This document shows, piece after piece, positions 19,375 to 28,052 of a stretch of DNA of 64,000 bases. Each line of letters starts with the position of its first letter. Position 1 is the stretch's first letter. The notes under the pieces are model-generated. The model ran no database searches. It had not been told where the DNA came from and worked only from the letters and a program-made list of their open reading frames with translations. This DNA comes from Hungatella sp. (GTDB lineage: Bacteria; Bacillota; Clostridia; Lachnospirales; Lachnospiraceae). The position numbers and the translations under genes were made by a program. The stretch is taken from positions 62,001-126,000 of the forward strand of contig WASS01000016.1 of NCBI GenBank assembly GCA_009712635.1, in the 5' to 3' direction.

Positions 19375-22050
19375 CTATTTTTGCTGAGCTGTCTGCCTCA
19401 GTACAATTTTTATAAGTTCAGAAACCACAATCACACTGAAACTGAGTAATAACAATTTTGCCCACATGGTGATTCCCAGTGGAATGGTTCCGAAAAATGC
19501 TCCTGCAAACTGGATAATTAAAATCTGCAGAACAAAGGTAATGGAAATAACTAGGAGCATAATCCTGTTTTGGAGCAGATGCTTAAAGATACTGGTGGTG
19601 TGAAGCTCTCTGCAGTTAAATGCGTTAAACAACTGAAACAATGCAAACAAAGTGAACAATACCGTACCTGCTTCTTCACTTGAAGCTCCTAAAAAGTTAA
19701 ATACATACTGGCATAAAAAGATTACAGAAATATATAAGCCAGTCAAACCGATCCGGTAAAACATAGCCCGCGACAGAATGTTATCACTGCGCTTAGTAGG
19801 AGTGCGGCTCATTAAATCGTCATAGATGGGTTCCAGACCTAAGGTAAGAGCAGGCGGGCCGTCCATTATGATGTTGATCCATAATAGCTGCAAAGCGGTA
19901 AAAGGAGCTTTCAGACCTAGCAGAATTGATGTAAACACCACGATTACGGAGGAGACATTTACTGTCAGCTGAAACTGGATAAAACGCTTAAAGTTTTCGT
20001 AGATTCCCCGTCCCCAGGCAATTGCTTTTACAATCGTGGAGAAAGAATCATCGAGAAGTACGATATCGCTGGCTTCTTTTGAAACTTCCGTACCAGATAT
20101 GCCCATGGCAATTCCCACATCGGCATTTTTCAGTGCCGGAGCATCATTAATGCCGTCTCCCGTTACGGCAACAACATTACCCTGTGATTTTAAAAGTTTC
20201 ACAACTCTCATTTTAATCGTGGGAGTGCTTCTTGCAATAACACTGATTCTTGGAAGCAGTTTTAACAGCTGGTCGTCACTGAGTTCACTGATTTCCTTAG
20301 CTTCCACGGCAACCCGGTCTTCGTTTAAGATGTGAAGTTCATCAGCGATGGCCTTTGCCGTAACAATATTATCGCCGGTAAGTATTTTTAAGTCAATCCC
20401 GGCACTGCGGCAGTTTTTAACAGCTTCGTAAACATCGGCACGCAGGGGATCTGAAATTGCCACAAAACCATCAAATTTCATATCAGTTTCCATGGCTGCG
20501 TGGTGATGGTCTTCCTCATAATTGCGCATCTGGTCCAGCTCTTTATGAGCGAAGGCAATGACACGCATGGCTTTTTCCTGAGATTTGGTAATATAATGCT
20601 CTACTTCAGCCTTTTCCTTATCAGAAAGGGAACACATGGCAAATACGCACTCCGGACTTCCTTTCACATAGGAGATGATTTTTCCATCAACCTTGCTGAT
20701 TGTAGTCATATGTTTTAACTCAGAGGAAAATGGAAATGCATGAAGGACATCATGATCATTACGCTCGTCCTTATAGGACTTTCCGCTGGTTCCACGAGCA
20801 GCTGAGCTTTCATAAAAATTCAGCATGGCACACTCAGTCGGGTTTCCGATAAAGGTTCCATCCTGGGAAATGTCCGCTGTTGTATTAAGGCAGACGTTGT
20901 GTATGAGCCAGTCTGAATTCAGTTCATTGGTCCTGTCATGCCATGTTCCGTCGTAATATGCCGAAACTGTCATCTTATTCTCTGTCAGGGTTCCGGTTTT
21001 ATCAGAACAGATCACATTAATGCATCCCACAGTTTCAGAGGCAATCATTTTTTTGACTAGCGCATTCTGCTTGGAAAGCTTGATAATATTAATGGAGAGC
21101 GAAACGGCTACGATGGTAGGCAGTCCTTCCGGAACTGCAGCAACAATCAGAACAATGCTGGTAACAAATGCGTTAAGCACTTCTTCCAGATGAAGTCCGT
21201 CGGTGATTGCAAATGAAATCAGCTCAGAAATAAACACAACAGCAGCTGCGATAATTCCCAGTATAGTAATTGTTTTGCCTAAACGGGCCAGTTTTTCCTG
21301 AAGGGGTGTGCTTGTACGATCTGTTCCAGTCAGTTCCTTTGCTATTTTTCCTATTTCCGTCTGATCACCCACTGCCGTAATCAGCATTTTCCCGTATCCG
21401 CTGGTAATGTAATTCCCGGAATACAGCATGTTGGCACGTTCCGCAAGAGGTGTCTTTTCATCAGTGATGATGTACTCTGCATCTTTTTTTGCAGGTACGC
21501 TTTCTCCTGTTAAAGCTGATTCATCCACAGCCAGTCCGGAACTTAGCAAAAGCCTGCCATCGGCAGGGATCTTATCTCCTGTTGAGAGAAGAACAATATC
21601 GCCTGCAACAAGTTCTTTCTGACTCAGCATGGTGGTATCACCATTCCGCAATACTTTAATCATGGTATCGTCACTGATTTTGGATAAAGCTTCAAATGCT
21701 TTGGCACTTTTTCCTTCCATAACAACGGTGATTAAAACGGAAAGGAAAATGGCGGCGAAAATTCCCACACATTCCAGAAAATCCGCTTCAGATCCGGTGG
21801 TAGCACGAATAATATTAACGATCAGTGCGATGACTCCTGCCATAATAAGCATCAGAATCATTGGTTCACTGGATGCGCTTAAGATACGTTTAAAAAGAGA
21901 TTCTGGTTTTTCTCTGGTTAATACGTTTGTGCCATATTGTTCCCTGTTTTTCTCCGCATGAGATGTTGATAATCCGGTGGTCTCATCTGAGCCCAGCCGT
22001 TTTATCAGTTCCTGTTTTGACTCTAAAAATTCCTGCATTTTTTCCTCCAT
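19375..22050 (-). CDS. P-type cation ATPase, Ca2+/Mn2+ type (SPCA/PMR1-like)
   Basis: Pumps divalent cations out of the cytoplasm. About 891 aa from the ATG at 22050 (AGGAGC upstream; an alternative ATG at 22038 follows GGAGG). Order: N-terminal cation ATPase domain, TM1-2, actuator with TGES (181-184), TM3-4 with VAAVPEGLP (about 303-311), phosphorylation Asp350 in CSDKTGTLT, nucleotide domain, TGDGINDAPAL hinge, TM5-10. The TM6 site reads WINIIMDGPPAL, identical in style to eukaryotic SPCA/PMR1 pumps rather than SERCA (NLVTDG). TM5 has NVSSV where SERCA has a site-I Glu. That suggests a single ion site able to take Mn2+ as well as Ca2+, which agrees with the Mn2+ riboswitch upstream. Monocistronic. 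Confidence 0.92.
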   Translation of the reverse strand: MEEKMQEFLESKQELIKRLGSDETTGLSTSHAEKNREQYGTNVLTREKPESLFKRILSASSEPMILMLIMAGVIALIVNIIRATTGSEADFLECVGIFAAIFLSVLITVVMEGKSAKAFEALSKISDDTMIKVLRNGDTTMLSQKELVAGDIVLLSTGDKIPADGRLLLSSGLAVDESALTGESVPAKKDAEYIITDEKTPLAERANMLYSGNYITSGYGKMLITAVGDQTEIGKIAKELTGTDRTSTPLQEKLARLGKTITILGIIAAAVVFISELISFAITDGLHLEEVLNAFVTSIVLIVAAVPEGLPTIVAVSLSINIIKLSKQNALVKKMIASETVGCINVICSDKTGTLTENKMTVSAYYDGTWHDRTNELNSDWLIHNVCLNTTADISQDGTFIGNPTECAMLNFYESSAARGTSGKSYKDERNDHDVLHAFPFSSELKHMTTISKVDGKIISYVKGSPECVFAMCSLSDKEKAEVEHYITKSQEKAMRVIAFAHKELDQMRNYEEDHHHAAMETDMKFDGFVAISDPLRADVYEAVKNCRSAGIDLKILTGDNIVTAKAIADELHILNEDRVAVEAKEISELSDDQLLKLLPRISVIARSTPTIKMRVVKLLKSQGNVVAVTGDGINDAPALKNADVGIAMGISGTEVSKEASDIVLLDDSFSTIVKAIAWGRGIYENFKRFIQFQLTVNVSSVIVVFTSILLGLKAPFTALQLLWINIIMDGPPALTLGLEPIYDDLMSRTPTKRSDNILSRAMFYRIGLTGLYISVIFLCQYVFNFLGASSEEAGTVLFTLFALFQLFNAFNCRELHTTSIFKHLLQNRIMLLVISITFVLQILIIQFAGAFFGTIPLGITMWAKLLLLSFSVIVVSELIKIVLRQTAQQK

Positions 22051-22072
22051 ACATGCTCCTGTTTTACAAAAT

Positions 22073-22105
22073 AAAAAACCCGCGTACAGCATCGCTATAC
22101 ACGAG
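22073..22105 (-). terminator. Second terminator hairpin of the yybP-ykoY leader
   Basis: Minus strand: CTCGTGTATAGC / GCTGTACGCGGG, 12 pairs including G-U, loop GAT, then TTTTTTATTTTG. It lies directly before the ATPase RBS. Confidence 0.75.
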
Positions 22106-22108
22106 TTC

Positions 22109-22151
22109 AAAAAGAGACCCAGTATAGCTGTGACAGCTATACATGAGTCTC
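22109..22151 (-). terminator. First terminator hairpin of the yybP-ykoY leader
   Basis: Minus strand: GAGAC...GTATAGCTG / CAGCTATAC...GTCTC, then TTTTT. Its 5' GAG overlaps the 3' strand of aptamer helix P1 (ACGAG, 22149-22153), so aptamer folding and terminator formation compete. Confidence 0.8.
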
Positions 22152-22233
22152 GTTTATTAAGTACAAGCCAGACCGTTCCTGGTCAGTATGTTGACTTGAC
22201 ACGCATTATCTGCGCAAACTACTCCCTCACGAG
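22149..22233 (-). promoter_or_regulatory. yybP-ykoY (Mn2+) riboswitch aptamer
   Basis: Minus strand: P1 CTCGT (22229-22233) pairs with ACGAG (22149-22153). The 5' conserved loop GAGGGAGTAG follows P1. A GCGC/ATGCG arm and then GTCAACATACTGACC...GGTC make the second arm, in the form of the conserved yybP-ykoY loop. It sits upstream of a P-type ATPase, a known target class for this riboswitch. P1 overlaps the terminator, so Mn2+ binding should favour read-through. Confidence 0.8.
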
Positions 22234-22252
22234 TATTTTATATTGTCCCAAT

Positions 22253-22282
22253 ATTATGCCATATCATATTAAAGATTGTCAA
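22253..22282 (-). promoter_or_regulatory. Sigma-A promoter of the riboswitch-ATPase transcript
   Basis: Minus strand: TTGACA (22277-22282), 18-bp spacer, CATAAT (22253-22258). Confidence 0.6.
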
Positions 22283-22379
22283 GTTTTTTAATAAGCTCTT
22301 TTCAATCCATAATAATTATGGTTAAATAAATGGTAAGATTTTGATTCCTGGCTGCATATTAAGAAAACGGAGTATTCAT

Positions 22380-23270
22380 ATGAGACTAAAAAATAATTTT
22401 CACATATATGCAATGATTACGATTATATTCTGGTCATTGGCTTATGTTCTGACAAGATTGTCATTACAATATTTTACACCGTTCAGCTTAGGCTTTCTTA
22501 GATATTTCGTTGCTTCCTGTACGTTAATTGTCGTATGGGTCTTAACAAGAATGAAGCTGCCCCAGAAAAGGGACCTGCCATATTTTATACTTGCGGGAGC
22601 TCTTGGCTTTTTCTTTTATATGATCGCATTTAATCTGGGACAAAAGACGGTGACAGCTTCTACTGGCAGTATTGTGATTGCAACCGTTCCTTTGTTAACA
22701 GCTTTTATTGCGCGGTTTGTCTATAAAGAAAAAATGAGCCTTGTCCAGTGGATGGCGTTAATCATTGAATTTGCGGGTGTGGCAGTTCTTACCCTGATGA
22801 ACGGAATCCTTTCTTTTAACATTGGACTGGTCTGGTTATTTCTGGCGGCTTTGGCGCTTAGCCTTTATAATCTTTTGCAGCGCAGGCTGACAAAAAAATA
22901 CACCGCATTGCAGACGTCTGCATTCAGCATATTCTTTGGAACCATTATGCTTGCTGTATTTCTACCGGTTTCTGTCAGACAGATAACAAATGCTCCGCCC
23001 ATTCAATGGGTTTATGTGGTGATACTTGGTGTGTTCTCAAGCGCGATAGCCTATGTCTCATGGTCAAAAGCATTTGCAAAGGCAGAAAAGACCTCCCAGG
23101 TGAGCAATTATATGTTTATTACTCCGTTCCTTACCAGTCTTTTTGGATTTCTTATGGCTGATGAAATACCCGAACTCTCTACTTTAGTTGGCGGCGGAAT
23201 TATATTGTTTGGAGTTTTTATATTTAATTTTGGAGAAAGATTGGGGGAAGTGATTAAGAATAGAAAATAA
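22380..23270 (+). CDS. EamA/DMT-family transporter
   Basis: 296-aa membrane protein with ten predicted hydrophobic segments arranged as two EamA repeats. The first repeat begins IYAMITIIFWSLAYVLTRLSLQYFTPFSLGFLRY; the second begins with FNIGLVWLFLAALALSLYNLLQRRLTKKY. Members export amino acids or other small metabolites. The ATG at 22380 was chosen over the TTG at 22341 because ACGGAG lies eight bases upstream and because the hydrophobic part begins soon after. It stands alone between the ATPase and lsr loci. Substrate unknown. Confidence 0.85.
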   Translation: MRLKNNFHIYAMITIIFWSLAYVLTRLSLQYFTPFSLGFLRYFVASCTLIVVWVLTRMKLPQKRDLPYFILAGALGFFFYMIAFNLGQKTVTASTGSIVIATVPLLTAFIARFVYKEKMSLVQWMALIIEFAGVAVLTLMNGILSFNIGLVWLFLAALALSLYNLLQRRLTKKYTALQTSAFSIFFGTIMLAVFLPVSVRQITNAPPIQWVYVVILGVFSSAIAYVSWSKAFAKAEKTSQVSNYMFITPFLTSLFGFLMADEIPELSTLVGGGIILFGVFIFNFGERLGEVIKNRK

Positions 23271-23298
23271 AAAGAGGCAGCTTTGGCTGCCCCTTTTT
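23270..23298. terminator. Bidirectional terminator between the DMT gene and the cupin gene
   Basis: GGCAGC / GCTGCC core extended by AAAAG / CTTTT around a TTTGG loop, with T-rich tails on both strands. It lies between two convergent genes. Confidence 0.7.
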
Positions 23299-23313
23299 CA
23301 ATCTTACCGTTAT

Positions 23314-23664
23314 TTAAAATGTATAATCTTTCAGTTCTACTTTATCCGATTCCTGATAGGGAGCCAGGGTAGAAATCATCTTTACGCTGACTTCAAAAGG
23401 ATTGAAACAGTAATGGGTTTCTGTTGGTTCAATATGTATGAAATCTCCCTGTTTTAGATGGTAAGTCACACCATCAACAACAATCTTTATTTCCCCTTCC
23501 AGAATAAAGAAATTCTCCTCCATCACATCGTGATAATGTGCGGTAAAGTCCTCGCCGGGCTGAAACTGTACCACTGCAAAATTCATACGTGGTCCTTTCA
23601 TCAGATATTTTGGTCCGCTGTCTCCGAACCGATATTCCCTTTCCGATTCATTTATGATATACAT
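23314..23664 (-). CDS. Cupin-fold protein in the lsrRK operon
   Basis: 116-aa single-domain cupin. Both metal-site motifs are present: G37-x5-H43-x-H45-x3-E49/E50 with G57, and G73...H84-x3-N88. This is the usual Mn/Fe/Ni/Zn site of isomerases, dioxygenases and sugar-binding cupins. It follows lsrK after 33 bases with AAGGAGAG before the ATG, so it is the third gene of lsrR-lsrK-cupin. The classical lsrG gene (an ABM-fold isomerase of phospho-AI-2 breakdown) is missing from this locus. A role in phospho-AI-2 isomerisation is therefore a reasonable guess from position and chemistry, but nothing in the sequence proves it. Confidence 0.75.
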   Translation of the reverse strand: MYIINESEREYRFGDSGPKYLMKGPRMNFAVVQFQPGEDFTAHYHDVMEENFFILEGEIKIVVDGVTYHLKQGDFIHIEPTETHYCFNPFEVSVKMISTLAPYQESDKVELKDYTF

Positions 23665-23697
23665 ACTTATTCACTCTCCTTATTTTCTGCTTTTTGT

Positions 23698-25263
23698 TCA
23701 CAGGCCTGGGGCAGCCCACATATTTTTGGTTATCCTGCTGTCGCACAGCGTTAATTGCATTTTATAAAATTCTCTCCATGCTTCATAGATTTCCCCATAT
23801 CGTTTGTGTTTTTCCATATCGGGTGTGATGCGTTCCTCAATTACAACTAGATCCCTGGCTGTCTGCCGGATATCCGGGTATAACCCAATTCCATAACCTG
23901 CCATAATTGCAGCTCCTAAGGCTGTGGCTTCCTTTACTTTCGGGATATTTACCGGAATCCCCAGCACATCTGATAGAATCTGCGCCCATAAATGGCTGTT
24001 GGCAGCCCCTCCCGCAAAGGTTATTTCCTCCGGCAGATGTCCGGTTGTGCTTTGTACAAGCTCCAGGTGCCCTTTTGTGACCAGAGCTGTGTTTTCAAGG
24101 ATTGCACGGTAAAAGGTATAATGATTAAATTTAGTTGAATCCAGTTCAAAATTGGAGAAAGACGGAGCTGCATGTTTCCATTTCATAAAATTCATAATAT
24201 CTGAAAATGCACACATCATCCCATAACAGCCTGCCGGTATCTTTTCTGCTTCATCGTTTAACAAATCGTAAACATTTCTGCCGGTTTCTGCTGCCAGCTT
24301 TTTTTCAGCACTGCAGAAGCTGTCCCTGTACCAGCGCATCACAAGTCCTGGCTTAAATGCCAGCGCTTCGTACTGCCAGAGAGAAGGAATGGCATGGCAG
24401 TTAACCCGGACACGGCAGTCGGGGTCCATAATGGGAGTGTCTGTGTTGTATTCATACTGCCAGAAACTGCCGCCAAACACGGCGGCTTCCCCGGGATTTA
24501 CAACTCCCACACCAATACACCCAAGCTGGGCATCACCGCCCCCGGCGACCACAGGTATGCCCTCAGGAAGTCCGGTAGAAGGCTGTAACCCGGCCAAGGT
24601 CTTTCCAATCACCGTTCCGCATTCCTTTACAGGGGGGAACAAGTCAGTCCGTAATCCGCATCTTTGATTAATTTCCGGATTCCACGTCCGGGAGGCCAGG
24701 CGGAATAGCCCGGTAGTAGAGCCGTTGCTGGGCTCAACAGCCAGAATTCCGGTTAATTTATAAATGAGCCAGTCATTAAACATCCCTAAGTATGCGGTCT
24801 TTTCGTATCGGTCCGGCAGCTTGTTTTTCACCCATAGAAGTCTTGGAATGGCATCCAGGGCAAAGGACTGTCCCGATTCCTGATACAAAAGGCGTTCCAG
24901 TTCAGGGTCTTTTCGGATTAACTGTTCCACTTCATCATTACTTCTGGCATCAACATTGGCACAGGCCCAGATTTCGCGGCCTTCTTTGTCATAAAGAACA
25001 ATCCCTTCCCTCATACAGGTGGTGGATATTGCGGCGATCTCTCTGGGATTAACATTATTTTCATTGATTACCCTGCGGATACAGGATGCGGCAAGCTCCC
25101 AGTTTTGCACCCAGTCAAAATCCATGCTGCCCGGATAATCCGGATCTTCTTTGTGTTCCCATTCCTCCTGAACACAGGCGATCTGACTCCCTTTTAAGTC
25201 AAACAGTACGGCACGTACACTCCCTGTACCAGCGTCAATTGCTAAAAGATAATTTGATGACAT
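23698..25263 (-). CDS. lsrK: Autoinducer-2 kinase LsrK (FGGY family)
   Basis: Phosphorylates imported AI-2 (DPD) to phospho-AI-2, trapping it and making the LsrR ligand. 521 aa, FGGY kinase with two ribonuclease-H-like domains. LsrK-specific segments match my memory of the E. coli protein closely: AIDAGTGSVRAVLFDLKGSQIA at the N-terminus, CMREGIVLYDKEG, IWACANVDAR, VAGGGDAQLGC, FWQYEY, VNIPKVKEATALGAAI and the very end MWAAPGL. Generic xylulokinases lack these. RBS GGAGGTG. It follows lsrR after 28 bases. The divergent lsrACDBF operon supports the assignment. Confidence 0.95.
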   Translation of the reverse strand: MSSNYLLAIDAGTGSVRAVLFDLKGSQIACVQEEWEHKEDPDYPGSMDFDWVQNWELAASCIRRVINENNVNPREIAAISTTCMREGIVLYDKEGREIWACANVDARSNDEVEQLIRKDPELERLLYQESGQSFALDAIPRLLWVKNKLPDRYEKTAYLGMFNDWLIYKLTGILAVEPSNGSTTGLFRLASRTWNPEINQRCGLRTDLFPPVKECGTVIGKTLAGLQPSTGLPEGIPVVAGGGDAQLGCIGVGVVNPGEAAVFGGSFWQYEYNTDTPIMDPDCRVRVNCHAIPSLWQYEALAFKPGLVMRWYRDSFCSAEKKLAAETGRNVYDLLNDEAEKIPAGCYGMMCAFSDIMNFMKWKHAAPSFSNFELDSTKFNHYTFYRAILENTALVTKGHLELVQSTTGHLPEEITFAGGAANSHLWAQILSDVLGIPVNIPKVKEATALGAAIMAGYGIGLYPDIRQTARDLVVIEERITPDMEKHKRYGEIYEAWREFYKMQLTLCDSRITKNMWAAPGL

Positions 25264-25291
25264 GCAGACACCTCCATTTTGATTTTAAATA

Positions 25292-26212
25292 TCAACCGGG
25301 ATCTTCGTTAAGCAGGCTCAGTGCAGTTTCTTCATCGGTAATCAGTGTATTTAAATATCCGCCCTTTAAGGATGCCCAGATTGCTTTAACCTTGCTGCTT
25401 CCAGCTGCCACACCAATTACATTGGGCAGTGCCCGAAGCGTGGACAGAGGAGTGCTTAATAACCGCTCTTCAATATCTGTTTCAACAGGATTCCCATCCT
25501 TGTCAATAAAATGGCTTAAAAGATCTCCCACTGCTCCCTGCATGGAAAGATACAGAAAGTCGTTTTTGGTGAAAATTCCATTCTTTATAATTGTCGCGTC
25601 CTCGTTAATTCCACCAATGCTGATCACTGTCATAGAAGCCAGATTCACCATTCGGGAGATTTCCTGAATGGATGGCTCATGCCTCAGCTGGCTGCACAGT
25701 TCTTTTGTTGAAACGATTAAAGGAGCGGGATACAAATACAGTTTTGTATTAAATACGCTGGAAAAGGTATTAGGAAGATAATAGCCGACTCCGCCTGTTA
25801 ATGAAACGGCGGAGAGAGGCGCTTCTGCCACGGTTGCAAGCTGATTTAAGACACGGCTTAAGGTATCTCCGTATCCAATATTAATATAGGTATTTTCTGT
25901 AATCCGGTCGTTGATGTACATGGCAGCAGCTTTGGCAACGGTATCATTGGCACAGGAATCATCAGGAGAGGAGGGTACTACAAACGCATCCTTTAAATTC
26001 CACTTTTTGATTAATTCCTGTTCTGCCTGAAGGTGATGGCTGCGTTCCTGAGAGATCTTAAACTGTATCACTCCGTTCTGCCTTGCCTTATCTAACAGCT
26101 TTATTACTTTCATGCGGGAGATGCCAAGTTTGTCGGAAATCTTCTGCTGGGTCATATTTTCGATATAATAGTACCATGCTGTCTTAACAATAAGTGATTC
26201 TTCGTAATTCAT
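25292..26212 (-). CDS. lsrR: AI-2-responsive transcriptional regulator LsrR (SorC family)
   Basis: DNA-binding repressor relieved by phospho-AI-2. About 306 aa from the ATG at 26212; the longer TTG start at 26275 has no RBS and would reach almost to the transcription start. N-terminal HTH: ENMTQQKISDKLGISRMKVIKLLDKARQNG. The C-terminal sugar-binding domain has VSLTGGVGYYLP, INEDATIIKNGIF, QGAVGDLLSHFIDKDG and VIGVAAGSSKVKAIWASLKGGYLNTLITDEETA, all matching LsrR in order. Divergently oriented to lsrA, first gene of lsrR-lsrK-cupin, and probably autoregulated through repeats in both leaders. Confidence 0.92.
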   Translation of the reverse strand: MNYEESLIVKTAWYYYIENMTQQKISDKLGISRMKVIKLLDKARQNGVIQFKISQERSHHLQAEQELIKKWNLKDAFVVPSSPDDSCANDTVAKAAAMYINDRITENTYINIGYGDTLSRVLNQLATVAEAPLSAVSLTGGVGYYLPNTFSSVFNTKLYLYPAPLIVSTKELCSQLRHEPSIQEISRMVNLASMTVISIGGINEDATIIKNGIFTKNDFLYLSMQGAVGDLLSHFIDKDGNPVETDIEERLLSTPLSTLRALPNVIGVAAGSSKVKAIWASLKGGYLNTLITDEETALSLLNEDPG

Positions 26213-26239
26213 TCTGTTTGTCCCCGGTTTCTTAAGATT

Positions 26240-26251
26240 GTCACAAAAGTT
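26240..26251. promoter_or_regulatory. Candidate LsrR operator in the lsrR leader
   Basis: GTCACAAAAGTT lies between the lsrR promoter and its ATG. The near-identical GTAACAAAAGTT occurs at 26471-26482 at the divergent lsrA transcription start. Two matches of a 12-bp word in both leaders of a divergent regulon suggest an operator. Confidence 0.4.
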
Positions 26252-26283
26252 GTTAATAAAATAAAATGTTTGCAACTAAACGT

Positions 26284-26312
26284 AGTATAGCAATTGACAT
26301 ATCATCTGTCAA
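26284..26312 (-). promoter_or_regulatory. Sigma-A promoter of lsrR-lsrK-cupin
   Basis: Minus strand: TTGACA (26307-26312), 17-bp spacer, TATACT (26284-26289). The -35 is one arm of the inverted repeat TTGACA-TATCATC-TGTCAA. Confidence 0.75.
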
Positions 26313-26434
26313 TAGTGCTGAAATAAAAATCATCATCCTGATAAAAACTCTATAAAGTAAAGTAATATTACTAAATAATATGAAAAATATAACGCAAATT
26401 AGTGCAAAAACACTACATAATTTTTGTTAAGCTA

Positions 26435-26463
26435 TTGACAATCAAAATTAGATCATGTATCAT
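26435..26463 (+). promoter_or_regulatory. Sigma-A promoter of lsrACDBF
   Basis: TTGACA (26435-26440), 17-bp spacer, TATCAT (26458-26463). Expected start near 26470, at the candidate operator. Confidence 0.7.
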
Positions 26464-26470
26464 CATGAAT

Positions 26471-26482
26471 GTAACAAAAGTT
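26471..26482. promoter_or_regulatory. Candidate LsrR operator at the lsrA start
   Basis: GTAACAAAAGTT, extended to the 11-bp palindrome CAAAAGTTTTG, then TGAACA. It overlaps the predicted +1 of the lsrA promoter and matches 26240-26251 at 11 of 12 bases. Confidence 0.45.
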
Positions 26483-26525
26483 TTGAACATAAACAAAAAT
26501 ATCGTATCAGTGGGTGGGGAGAATC

Positions 26526-28052
26526 ATGAAACAATCAGAAGCAGCAAGTCAGGGTCATAGTCTGTTTACTGCAACCGGAATAACAAAATCGTTTGGTCTC
26601 AATTCTGTTTTGAAAGGGATCGATATCAGTGTAGGGGAAGGAGAGGTGCTGGCGCTAATTGGGGGGAATGGAGCCGGGAAAAGTACGCTGATGAAAATTA
26701 TTATGGGGATGTATCAGCCCGATGAAGGAAGCATCTTTGTTGCCGGTGAACGGATTCATGCTTGCAAACCGGGGGTATCTCTGGCAAAAGGAATCTATAT
26801 GGTACCCCAGGAACCTATGCTGTTTCCCAATATGACAGTAGAGGAAAACATTATCATGGGCTTTCATGAGAAACCGGCAAAGCTTCGGAAGAGGCTGAAG
26901 GAGATCATGAATGAGATTAACTGGGATCTGGACATTTTCAGGAAAGCAATGAGTTTATCCATCGCTGAGCAGCAGCTGGTGGAGATCTTAAGAGGGCTGA
27001 TGAGGCAGGCGAGAGTTCTGATTTTAGATGAACCTACCAGTGCCCTGACATTTGATGAAGTGGAAAGCCTTTTTAAGATTGTAGAAGATTTAAAGAAAAA
27101 GGGAATTGGCATCATATATATTACCCACCGTTTGACGGAAGTGTTTCAGATTGCCACACATGTGGCGATTATGAGAGACGGTGTCATTACACTGAAAGGT
27201 AAAATTTCTGAATTTACCAGGGATATGCTGGTTAAGGGGCTTCTCCCGCCGGACTGCGAAGAGGCAAAAAATCAGGAGAATAAGGAGATTGATTATACCG
27301 GATTAAAACCTGCTTTTGAACTGATCCATTTCTCGGGATATGGATTTTGGGATATTAACCTGAAGATTTATCCGGGGGAGATCCTGGGCGTGGCAGGATT
27401 GGTGGGTGCCGGGCGGACAGAGATGGCGCTTACTGTGTTTGGCAGAGACAGGACCATATCCGGACAGGCACTTTTAGAGGGAGAGGATGTAACCGGACTA
27501 TCCACCAGGGCAATTCTGAAAGCGGGAATCAACTATGTTCCGGAAGACCGCCGTTTAAATGGTCTCTTCACAATCAGCGATGTGGCGGCAAATGTCACAT
27601 CTTCCCTTGTTACAGGAAAAACTATGGGAAGAATCTTCATAAATAAAAAAGTGGAATACGAAATAGCCAGAAGATATGTGGAAGGCTTCCGAATCCGGAT
27701 TACCGGTTTAGACCAGCTGTCCGGAAGTTTATCCGGAGGCAATCAGCAGAAAATAGTGATCGGACGATCCCTGGCAACTGGTCCGAAACTTGTAATTCTT
27801 GATGAACCAACAAGAGGTATTGATGCAGCGGCCCGAAAAGATGTATACGGGATCATACATAAACTAAAAAAACAGGGGGTTGCTGTAATGCTGATTTCTT
27901 CAGACATGGAAGAAATTGTGGAACTGTCAGACCGGGCTGTGGTGGTGTATCGGGGGCGCATCAGAGGGGAACTGAAAAAGCGTGAAATTACACAGGCCGG
28001 GCTGATGGCAGCATCTTTTGGTGTTGGGGAAGGAAAGCAGGTGGAGATATGA
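26526..28052 (+). CDS. lsrA: AI-2 ABC transporter ATP-binding protein LsrA
   Basis: Twin-ATPase subunit of the AI-2 importer on the inner face of the membrane. 508 aa, two ABC domains as in RbsA-type sugar importers. Domain 1: Walker A GGNGAGKST (about 46-54), signature-like LSIAEQQLVEIL, Walker B VLILDEPTSAL. Domain 2: degenerate Walker A GLVGAGRTEM, signature LSGGNQQKI, Walker B LVILDEPTRGID. The ATG at 26526 was chosen over the GTG at 26514 because GGGGAG lies directly upstream. It overlaps lsrC by 4 bases. By sequence alone it could be called a ribose/galactose ATPase; the LsrK, LsrB and LsrF neighbours decide it. Confidence 0.92.
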   Translation: MKQSEAASQGHSLFTATGITKSFGLNSVLKGIDISVGEGEVLALIGGNGAGKSTLMKIIMGMYQPDEGSIFVAGERIHACKPGVSLAKGIYMVPQEPMLFPNMTVEENIIMGFHEKPAKLRKRLKEIMNEINWDLDIFRKAMSLSIAEQQLVEILRGLMRQARVLILDEPTSALTFDEVESLFKIVEDLKKKGIGIIYITHRLTEVFQIATHVAIMRDGVITLKGKISEFTRDMLVKGLLPPDCEEAKNQENKEIDYTGLKPAFELIHFSGYGFWDINLKIYPGEILGVAGLVGAGRTEMALTVFGRDRTISGQALLEGEDVTGLSTRAILKAGINYVPEDRRLNGLFTISDVAANVTSSLVTGKTMGRIFINKKVEYEIARRYVEGFRIRITGLDQLSGSLSGGNQQKIVIGRSLATGPKLVILDEPTRGIDAAARKDVYGIIHKLKKQGVAVMLISSDMEEIVELSDRAVVVYRGRIRGELKKREITQAGLMAASFGVGEGKQVEI

